Both the position numbers and the translations under genes were made by a program. The notes under the pieces are model-generated. The model was not told where the DNA came from. It worked only from the letters and a program-made list of their open reading frames with translations, and ran no database searches. A DNA stretch of 64,000 nucleotides, taken from assembly GCA_964017045.1 (NCBI GenBank), contig OZ024804.1, positions 24,990,899-25,054,898 of the forward strand. Direction: 5' to 3'. Source of the stretch: Omphiscola glabra (lineage: Eukaryota; Mollusca; Gastropoda; Lymnaeidae). Positions 55,913 to 64,000 of this stretch are shown here, one piece after another (within the stretch, counting starts at the first letter, position 1; every line of letters starts with the position of its first letter).

Positions 55913-57242
55913 GAACAATAAGCCGGCTCTCTCTATCTTTGCTTCAACAGCCTGTTCTTTATGTTTGTGTCAACAGCTTATTCTCCATTGTTGTGTCGAC
56001 AGCCGAGCCCCTCATCCCCCTTCCATCAAGGCGTCTCCCATATCTATGTTTTGACATATTATATCAACAACTTTATCTCGCGATTTGCCGGTGTAGCATG
56101 TTCTGCTTTTATTAAGTAAATATGGTATAGTTAAATTATTGGAAATCTTTTCCTCTCTGTACTTGTCGAAAATTCCACCCAACCACCTTTGTGTTATTTG
56201 TCTGGAAAATAAACCATAACCGACCAGGTACCGCAGACATTAAAGCTAACAAAATGACCCGACCAGGTACCGCAGACATTAAGGCTCACAAAATGACTAT
56301 TAAATCGAACGCAACGAGCCAGCCAGTTTTGGTTGATTGAACGAGGTACAGACCCATATGAGCAGCTGCCAAGTGCGACTCTGATTGTTCACTTAGTTCC
56401 GTCAATACCTTTGTGATTTTCCTTAAAGACCACTTCATTGCTTACAATTTTTAAAAAAATGTACAAACACCCCCCCCCCCCCCGCAGTTAAACCGTATGC
56501 GTTAATGGACGATTAAGGACAACCCTTAACTTAGGAGACGTCATAAAAACGTTTGAGAATATATATATATATATATGTAAGAGTCTCTATAAGCACCTTT
56601 TTTAAATTACGAGTAACTTCATTTGAAGGTGTATTGCCTTCCTGTCGTTTGGTCTAATTGGTGTATTGTACACATGCATTGCTCCATTGGTGTATTGTAC
56701 AAATGCATTCTCTTAGAACCTTAGTAATGCTGACTCTTCATCCATTTAAATGTATTGACATATCCTAAACTACCGAGCAAACATATATTGGCGTTATATC
56801 GATCCCCATCACCATAGATATTTTAATATCGATCCCATCACCAAAGATATTTCAATATTGATCTCGAAAAAACGTAAGTCCGCGAGTCCAGAACTGAGCT
56901 AATCACACCTACCTTAAAAGGACTGTTGTGTCAGACAACACAGGCACCGCACGGGGCTAGGCGTGACTAAGTTGCGTATTGTGACAAAATCAACAGGAAT
57001 TATTTGACTTGTCACATCAGGAGAAGAGAGACATTGTCCACTGATACAAAGGGCAGGACCGTTTCGCAGTCTCGACTCAATGAACCGTGCGTTCTTCAAG
57101 CGTTACAAAAGAGAAATTTGTACTAAACGGAGCACTGTAAATAGTTATGTCTATAGTGGATGGTAAAGCTGGTTTCAAAATCGATATTTTTTAGTTGTTT
57201 TTTGTTTTGTTTGCTCACTTTTGTTTATTTTTCTTGATAAAG
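55913..57242. other. Unannotated; small duplications, (AT)n
   Basis: A 39-bp tandem duplication at 56221-56298 (CGACCAGGTACCGCAGACAT). A C run at about 56470-56482. (TA)n at about 56560-56577. TGGTGTATTGTACA twice near 56659-56703. ATCGATCCCATCACC-type repeats near 56798-56850. No gene recognised. Confidence 0.55.
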
Positions 57243-57402
57243 CGAATGAAACAATTCTAAGATCATTGCCAATGAAACAATTCGAAGATCATTGTCAATG
57301 AAACAATTCGAAGATCATTGCTAATGAAACAATTCGAAGATCATTGCCAATGAAACAAAACGAAGATCATTGTCTATGAAACAAATCGAAAATCATTGCC
57401 AA
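57243..57402. repeat. 26-bp repeat, 6 copies
   Basis: GAAGATCATTGCCAATGAAA then CAATTC, six copies. Confidence 0.93.
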
Positions 57403-57454
57403 CAATAACGTGGTTAACAATGTAAATTTCAGGTAACCATGGTAACTTTCAGAG

Positions 57455-57644
57455 AAGTGGTTCTCAACCTTACTAATACCGCGACCCAATTAATACAATT
57501 CCACATGCTGTGCAGACCCACAAACATAGGATTATGTTCGCTGCTATTTCATAGCTCTGTGCCTTCTGGTGGCCTTAGGCGACCCTTGTGTAAAGAGTCG
57601 TTCTACCACCAAAGGGGTCACGACCCACCTGTTGAGGACCCCTG
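57455..57644 (+). mobile_element. SPIN-like hAT MITE, diverged copy
   Basis: AAGTGGTTCTCAACCTTACT, then AATACCGCGACCC, GGTGGCCTTAGGCGACCC and GGGGTCACGACCCACCTGTT before GAGGACCCCTG. Same order as the other copies. No TSD is recognisable. It is the most diverged of the plus-oriented copies. Confidence 0.85.
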
Positions 57645-58061
57645 TTTTTTTAAAGAGATAATAATTTAGTATTGGTGACATTTAGAGAGAGAATCATTTA
57701 CATTCGTATTGTACTTTTGTTTTTCTTTTATACGTTTGAAATCTTTTTTCCATTCAAAAAAAATCGCAAACCTCCATTACTTTAAATATACACTTAATAA
57801 AAAAAATATATATTTTATTATGACGTCAGGGAAAACCTGAAGGAAAAAAAAAGAACTCAGCAAAACAACTTGTTTTTTCAAACTTTTTTACCTACCTTGA
57901 TTGCACCCCCCTTTACAACCCACCACCCCCCCCCCCCCCTCAATCCTTTTTTTTCTTTCTTACACAATTTGAATTGCCTTAGTTTGACAATTATTATAAT
58001 TTTTTTTTTAAATTTAAACTCTAGGATTTTGAAACTGTTGTTGTGACGGGACGTGGCGGCA
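57645..58061. other. Unannotated; C and T runs
   Basis: A C run of about 13 at 57925-57939 within low-complexity DNA. No gene recognised. Confidence 0.5.
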
Positions 58062-58262
58062 TGCGAATAAAGTGTGGATGGTGGTGGATGCGGGGTGCGG
58101 CCCTCCTCCCCGGGGCGGCAACCTTTGTTGTTTTGTCTTTGTATTGAGTGACGTCATTTTCGAGCCGCCGCAGAGATATTTTTTTGTTGTTTTCTTTTGA
58201 AAGTGGGAGCCAGGTTGCATAATCAGCCCCCCGGGCGGCACTAACCCTGGGTACGCCCCTTG
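58062..58262 (-). mobile_element. MITE family D, copy 2
   Basis: On the minus strand it starts near 58260 with AGGGGCGTACCCAGGGTTAG and TGCCGCCCGGGGGG, like the element at 30489-30666. GGTGGTGGATGCGG near 58079 is shared with 30494. It holds one TGACGTCA. No TSD was confirmed. Confidence 0.65.
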
Positions 58263-58911
58263 TGGTGAGCATAAAGGCTACACATTTAATGTATGCATGT
58301 CTAGAGATTTAATTAAAAATGCATCTCATCCTCTGAGCCGTGATAACTATTTTTTTTTAAAACATACCTTCAATCTTTTGATACGTCAAACTCGACTATG
58401 TAAAAGAAAGTCCTTATTTCCTAACGGTATCTTATAATTCTTCTTATTTCATAGATTTGGCAAGAAATCTTGGTCCCTAAAAGAAACCGATAAGTTAGTC
58501 AGCAAAAAGTAAGGGGAATGTTGGAGGTAATCTAAACCGATCAATGTTTCTCTACTTATCTCTCCTCCCCCCCTTCCGTCTGGTGGGTATTTTGGTCTAT
58601 CCTATAACATAGTTGTGTGCAAGTGGCAGTTTTCACTTGGGTACTTAATGAGATTTGTGTCACTTGTGAATTCTGACTGACAACAGTGTCATAATAGTTC
58701 TAACGTAGAGCTCCAAGTGAGATGTCGGCTTTACATATTTGAAAGTGAGCAATGAGGGACGTTTTCTTTTCTTTCTCAAAAGTGTTTTACAGGGATAACA
58801 AAAATGAAAGATCTGTTAAAAAAAAAAAAATAATTCGCTTAGATTTTAAAAAAATTCCTTATCTACTAATACATTTTGAAAAACATTCAAATGACTAATG
58901 AATACGTATAT
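58263..58911. other. Unannotated, no feature seen
   Basis: AT-rich with A runs. No ORF. Confidence 0.5.
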
Positions 58912-59050
58912 AAAGCAAATCACCATAGAATCACCATATAATCACCATAGAATCACCATAGAATCACCATAAGATCAAAATAGAATCACCATAGAATCAC
59001 CATAGAATCACCATAGAATCACCATAGAATCAACATAGAGTCACCATACA
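58912..59050. repeat. 11-bp repeat, ~12 copies
   Basis: AATCACCATAG repeated with few changes. Confidence 0.95.
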
Positions 59051-59450
59051 TCAGCCATTAAATTACTTCTATAATAAACATACTTAAAAAGTCAAACAAT
59101 GATACAGAATGAATTAAATCCTATCAGACACATATTTCGTCAAGACAAAACAAATAAACCGTTATTTTAAAAGAAATTCTCATCTCATAAAAGAGAAACA
59201 TTAATACATCATTAAAAAGCATTGTGAAGGAAGAAACACATTGTTGAGGATTCGCAGCTGACATTGTGAACTGTTGTGAAATTATGCGGTATTAAACATA
59301 TATTATCCTATCCTAAGCAAATATTTTGATAATATTCCATAAAAAAACCCACACATTTGTACGTCATTCGATTATTTTAAACAATCCCTTAGATAATCTT
59401 AGCTTTTGCGTGTATAAGGCAAAATCGTCGCAGTGCTAATTCACCAATTT
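59051..59450. other. Unannotated, no feature seen
   Basis: AT-rich. No ORF or repeat of note. Confidence 0.5.
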
Positions 59451-59740
59451 CACATTAACCTATCGAGCTGAAACTTGGCACAAAGGATTGTTGTCAATAA
59501 CAACACATTCTTTTAATGTATTGCAGTCTTGACCCTCCCCCACCCTACCCCACACCTAAACATCAGTTTTGCTGGTTTTCAAGGGAAAGATAAAGGAAAT
59601 GTGATGCTACTAATAACAAAAAAATAAAATTTCCCACAACTGCAATGCAAGAGATTCTTTTAAACAAATATATTGCACGTGCGTGTCTTTCTGAGATAGT
59701 TGGTGAAATAAATCTGACTTGTAAACGTTGGTGGAACATT
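59451..59740 (+). mobile_element. Interspersed repeat family A, copy 2
   Basis: Ordered match to 7091-7410: AACCTATCGAGCTGAAACTT, then a CCCTCCCCCACCC-like block, TTTTCAAGGG and AGTTGGTGAAATAAATCTG. No ORF. Confidence 0.7.
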
Positions 59741-59989
59741 ACAATATTACTATAGTTCAGGGGCGTGAAAAAAATGTGAGACTGCGAGCCTTGGGGAGGG
59801 GGAATACACCAATTGGGTCCATAAGAAGTGCGTTACTTGTATGCATGGTGTCAAATGATCAGCCTCACCCCTTATTGCTCGATGCTACATTTTAAAAGGA
59901 TTTATACGTAAACATATTTTTTGTGGTTTAATTGATATTTTTTTAGATCGAATAGTTTGATGAAAACGTGTCGAGGATCGACAAATTAA

Positions 59990-60716
59990 TATGGGCACGA
60001 TGGTCAATGGTCACTGATGACGTCATTGAGTTAGTTTGGACACGATGGTCAATGGTCGCTGATAACGTCATTGAGTTAATATGGACACGATGGTCAGTGG
60101 TCACTGATAACGTCATTGAGTTAGTTTGGACACGATGGTCAGTGGTCACTGATGACGTCATTGAGTTAGTTTGGACACGATGGTCAATGGTCGCTGATGA
60201 CGTCATTGAGTTAGTATGGACACGATGGTCAGTGGTCACTGATAACGTCATTGAGTTAGTTTGGACACGATGGTCAGTGGTCACTGATGACGTCATTGAG
60301 TTAGTTTGGACACGATGGTCAGTGGTCACTGATGACGTCATTGAGTTAGTTTGGACACGATGGTCAATGGTCGCTGATGACGTCATTGAGTTAGTATGGA
60401 CACGATGGTCAGTGGTCACTGATAACGTCATTGAGTTAGTTTGGACACGATGGTCAGTGGTCACTGATGACGTCATTGAGTTAGTATGGACACGATGGTC
60501 AATGGTCACTGATGACGTCATTGAGTTAGTATGGACACGATGGTCAATGGTCACTGATGACGTCATTGAGTTAGTATGGACACGATGGTCAGTGGTCACT
60601 GATGGATGACGTCATTGAGTTAGTTTGGACACGATGGTCAGTGGTCACTGATGACGTCATTGAGTTAGTACGGACACGATGGTCAGTGGTCACTGATGAC
60701 GTCATTGAGTTAGTTT
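59990..60716. repeat. 45-bp minisatellite, 16 units, most with a full CRE palindrome
   Basis: Unit GAGTTAGTTTGGACACGATG, then GTCAGTGGTCACTGATGACG and TCATT. The CRE consensus TGACGTCA is intact in 12 units (60018, 60153, 60198, 60288, 60333, 60378, 60468, 60513, 60558, 60607, 60652, 60697) and changed to TAACGTCA in four (60063, 60108, 60243, 60423). A 180-bp block of four units (60121-60300) is repeated identically at 60301-60480. One 4-bp insertion lies near 60601. ORFs of 213 and 218 codons on the two strands result from the 45-bp period. Confidence 0.97.
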
Positions 60717-60839
60717 ATTAATGGAAGGAGGGTGGTAGAGACTTACACGAGGAACAGCTGACACCGAGATAAGGGTCTGTCATAACTCATGATAATGTCT
60801 TGTTCAAATAAAGAATGGGAGAAAAAAAGTTTGCTGCAA

Positions 60840-61625
60840 ATAAGTTGATATGGTGTGATTATGTCAGTGTCATTGATCTGGACATTTGATAACGTGTGAT
60901 TATGTCAGTGGCATTGATCTGGACATTTGATAACGTGTGATTATGTCAGTGGCATTGATCTGGACATTTGATAACGTGTGATTATGTCAGTGGCATTGAT
61001 CTGGACATTTGATAACGTGTGATTATGTCAGTGGCATTGATCTGGACATTTGATAACGTGTGATTATGTCAGTGGCATTGATCTGGACATTTGATAACGT
61101 GTGATTATGTCATTGTCATTGATCTGGACATTTGATAACGTGTGATTATGTCAGTGGCATTGATCTGGACATTTGATAACGTGTGACTATGTCATTGTCA
61201 TTGATCTGGACATTTGATAACGTGTGATTATGTCAGTGGCATTGATCTGGACATTTGATAACGTGTGACTATGTCATTGTCATTGATCTGGACATTTGAT
61301 AACGTGTGATTATGTCAGTGGCATTGATCTGGACATTTGATAACGTGTGATTATGTCAGTGGCATTGATCTGGACATTTGATAACGTGTGATTATGTCAG
61401 TGGCATTGATCTGGACATTTGATAACGTGTGATTATGTCATTGTCATTGATCTGGACATTTGATAACGTGTGATTATGTCAGTGGCATTGATCTGGACAT
61501 TTGATAACGTGTGATTATGTCAGTGGCATTGATCTGGACATTTGATAACGTGTGATTATGTCAGTGGCATTGATCTGGACATTTGATAACGTGTGACTAT
61601 GTCAGTGGCATTGATTTAGACATTC
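60840..61625. repeat. 41-bp minisatellite, ~19 copies
   Basis: Unit TGGCATTGATCTGGACATTT, then GATAACGTGTGATTATGTCA and G. Variants GTCAGTGGC/GTCATTGTC and ATTATG/ACTATG recur in patterned order, showing block duplication. It starts about 120 bp after the CRE-bearing array. Confidence 0.96.
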
Positions 61626-61679
61626 TTTAGAGGCTTTCCATCGTGTTATTTAATATGTAAGTTCTTTGTTCATTTTAAC

Positions 61680-61850
61680 TAGCTATGGTTACAACGTATG
61701 GTTATAGTAACAACAGATAGGTGTAGTAACAACTAATATGTATTGTCCCAACGAACAGGTTTGGTAACAATAAAAAGGTGTAGTAACTACGAATAAGTAT
61801 AGTAACTACAAAAAGGAATAGTACAACGAAAACGTACGATAACAACAAAT
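61680..61850. repeat. Degenerate ~18-20-bp repeat
   Basis: GTTATAGTAACAACAGATAG, GTGTAGTAACAACTAATA, GTGTAGTAACTACGAATAA and similar units, strongly diverged. Confidence 0.7.
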
Positions 61851-61901
61851 AATGACATAGAATTGTTTCCCCCTTGCTGTTGACGGATGGATGTATGCGT
61901 A

Positions 61902-61960
61902 CAATGGCGTAGCTAGGGTAAGAGCAACCTGAGGTGGACCTACCCATTTGGCACCCCATA
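61902..61960 (+). mobile_element. hAT-like MITE fragment
   Basis: CAATGGCGTAGCTAGGGTAA resembles the end of the MITE at 7599 (CAGTGGCGTAG). The right end was not found. Confidence 0.5.
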
Positions 61961-62104
61961 TTCTACATTGATGCACACGCACAACCATGATTCTTGAATC
62001 AGGTACCGGCCAAGTCAAGATTAACTTGAAGCATTCATTGTATTACACAACGTTAGGTTTTAAACAAATCAATACCTGCACTCGGGCAATTGGGCTGGTA
62101 GTTT

Positions 62105-62268
62105 TTATCATGGGCATCCATACTGTCCGACTTTATCATGGGCAACAAGACTGTCGGACTTTATCAAGGACAACAAGGCTGTCTGATATTATGCTGGGCA
62201 GCCAGACAGTTGGAATTTATCATGGGCAACAAGACTGTCTGATTTTATCATTGGCAGTCAGACTTACA
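62105..62268. repeat. ~29-bp repeat, ~5-6 copies
   Basis: TTTATCATGGGCAACAAGAC then TGTCGGACT-type units, diverged. They lie inside a 157-codon ORF (61987-62460) with no recognised domain and a length not far from chance. Confidence 0.85.
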
Positions 62269-62459
62269 TTATACGAACAATTTTGTTTTTTTAGGTTGTT
62301 TTTAACGCTTTTCGTAAAATCCGTTATAAAATGTAAAATGAAGCAATGGGGGTGTGCTGAAAACGTTACTAAAATATTCCTACAAGTAACGCACGTTATA
62401 AAAATACCAGTTCATGCTTTCCCAAGGCCCGCAACCGCACATTTTTTTTCAAGCCCCTG

Positions 62460-62600
62460 AGCTAAATTAATATTTAAATAACCCACCCGTTTAAGAGCGC
62501 ATAATTTATTTCACCAACTATTTCAGGAAAAAACAACAACAAAAGACCTATTACCCACCAAACGCAATTGCGATATTTGTTTTCTTGCAAAGCATCTCAT
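62460..62600 (-). mobile_element. Interspersed repeat family A, copy 3 (partial)
   Basis: On the minus strand it reads TGAAATAGTTGGTGAAATAA then ACGGGTGGGTTA, preceded by a T-rich segment and GCGTTTGGTGGGTAATA. This parallels the last 110 bp of copy 1 (GTGCGTTTGCTGCTTAATA ... GCGGGTGGGCC). Confidence 0.7.
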
Positions 62601-64000
62601 TACCGCAGTTAACAGGAATTGTATTTAGTGATATCAGTGCCATCTTAGTTCCTTCAGGTTCCCTTTGAAAAAGAGGAGAACCTTATTTTTGGGCGTTGGG
62701 GTTGGGTGGTCGGGCTAAAACATTTGAGAGAATCTGTTGTCATAGACAGTGAGTCTATTTGAAAAATGTTCTCTCCATAGGTTGACGAGAAGTGGGTCAA
62801 TTAGCCATCATAAGATTTTGCCAGCGAGAGACGAAAAAAAAACAACCTTTAATTAAAAAGGATTTTAGGAAAAACAAAAAAAATGTGTAATTGCACGCCT
62901 AGATTTCATCTTCTTATGAAGTGTTGCTCTTCACATATCGTCCTGAGTCAGTGCGTGCTTTTGGGATTATATAAAGATATATTTAATCTCTGAGTTAATA
63001 CCTGCGCACCTTTCAACACCATAGGTTTGAGACGTTACATTTTATCATTTTGAGCTATGTGAGCTGCCTGGAAATCAAACCTAATAAGCTTCATTTCAAT
63101 ACATTGTCCAAGTTAAAGAGTAAAACCATATAATTTTTTACAATTAAAATGACTTCTTTAATTCTCAATATTGTAAAAAAAAAAAAAGGTACAAAAGTAT
63201 ATGAACAACGGAGAAACTTTTGAACAAATAATAATCAAAAAGCAAGTTCAACGACACAATGTCAAGGTTGTTAGCTAACTCAAAACTTTTTAAAAATCTG
63301 ACCTTTCTTGCAGAAACGGAAAGAAAAACAACAACAAATGTATTAAAATGTAAAAAAGCGCATGCACACACACATACATAAACACACACAAACACACATA
63401 CACACAAGACACAAACACACTCACATACACAGAAAAACGCACGAACGTACGGTTTAAAAGGGTCAAATGTACTCACGAATATCTGTAAGACATTTGTTTG
63501 TTTACTTTTCGCGTCCCCTACAACAAAATTAATGGACTACAACAAAAGAAATATAGTCAAGCTTATTGAGATTAATTACCCAAACTACACCTTGAATAAA
63601 ACCAGAAACTGGTAAAAAAAAATCCTTCACCAACCATGTACAAAACAAAAAAAGTGTCTTGTAATCTCATCAAGTACAAACCAACAAAGTGTCTTGTAAT
63701 CTCATCAAGAACAAACCAACGAAATGTTTTGTGTGCGTCTGACTTCCTATTCTTCCCAAATGCGACAGAAGCACGAGCGAATCAACTGAATGGATCAGAT
63801 CGTTCTGTGATTATCTGGCTGTCTGTTGTTCTAACTGTTGAACGATGGCGACTGAGCTCTCGACACAATCACTGTCTCAATCTGGCAAGTCAAGTAACTA
63901 ATCGTCGCTGCTGGTCTCTGGAGAAAAACGCTTTAAAAAATGTGTTTAAAATTCAACAATGTTTGTTACATCTTGATAAAGTGGACGTTTTGCGTCTGGA
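62601..64000. other. Unannotated; CA-rich tract and a 35-bp duplication
   Basis: CA/CATA-rich sequence at 63358-63445, and a 35-bp tandem duplication at about 63650-63720 (AAGTGTCTTGTAATCTCATC). The 103-codon minus ORF comes from the CA tract. No gene recognised up to the window edge. Confidence 0.5.

Noticed and set aside
59943..60609. 213- and 218-codon ORFs over the CRE array
   Set aside because: Both strands are open because the 45-bp unit lacks stops. No sequence outside the repeat supports a protein.
61987..62460. 157-codon ORF as a gene
   Set aside because: It has an ATG, but passes through a degenerate 29-bp repeat and is not much longer than chance allows in this window. No motif.

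Overview
This is a stretch of animal nuclear DNA with almost no recognisable host gene. It is AT-rich, full of homopolymer runs, and built mainly from tandem repeats and old or truncated transposable elements. There are no bacterial-type operons, no rRNA, no confident tRNA and no CRISPR array. The best taxonomic hint is a set of five short hAT elements (23490-23670, 32701-32887, 36321-36517, 46521-46715, 57455-57644) that closely match, as I remember it, the SPIN ('Space Invaders') hAT family. That family is known for horizontal transfer among vertebrates, a blood-feeding bug and the pond snail Lymnaea. Together with the RTE-like LINE and the minisatellite load, I infer a gastropod mollusc, possibly a pulmonate snail. 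This is an inference and I could not test it.

Layout. 1-10 kb: GA-rich DNA, then arrays with periods of 21, 38, 83, 12 and 39 bp, then a hAT MITE with a perfect 8-bp target-site duplication (TSD) at 7599-7784. 10-20 kb: a foldback element and arrays of 45, 27, 27 (C-rich), 43, 28, 81, 13 and 23 bp. 20-34 kb: more hAT MITEs, a second 23-bp array, two truncated LINE 3' ends (one with a perfect 12-bp TSD), arrays of 36, 40, 12 and 29 bp, and a 161-bp tandem duplication whose breakpoint lies inside a SPIN-like end. 34-49 kb: SPIN-like copies, a 30-bp array, an unexplained 211-codon ORF (38102-38737), a degenerate hammerhead-like motif, and the only clear protein-coding sequence, a 5'-truncated LINE reverse transcriptase (42812-44530) ending in a CATA tail and flanked by a 9-bp TSD. 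49-64 kb: a 36-bp array of about 33 copies open in several frames, 19/38-bp, 36-, 38-, 33-39- and 11-bp arrays, then a 45-bp array in which 12 of 16 units carry the CRE palindrome TGACGTCA, followed by a 41-bp array.

I estimate by hand that more than 30 distinct minisatellite arrays cover about a quarter of the window. Most long ORFs here are repeat artefacts: a stop-free unit whose period is a multiple of three stays open in many frames. Nothing shows genes working together. The DNA-level activities visible are transposition (hAT, LINE, possibly pogo and Penelope-like) and repeat expansion. Apart from the LINE reverse transcriptase, no ORF has recognisable homology to me.
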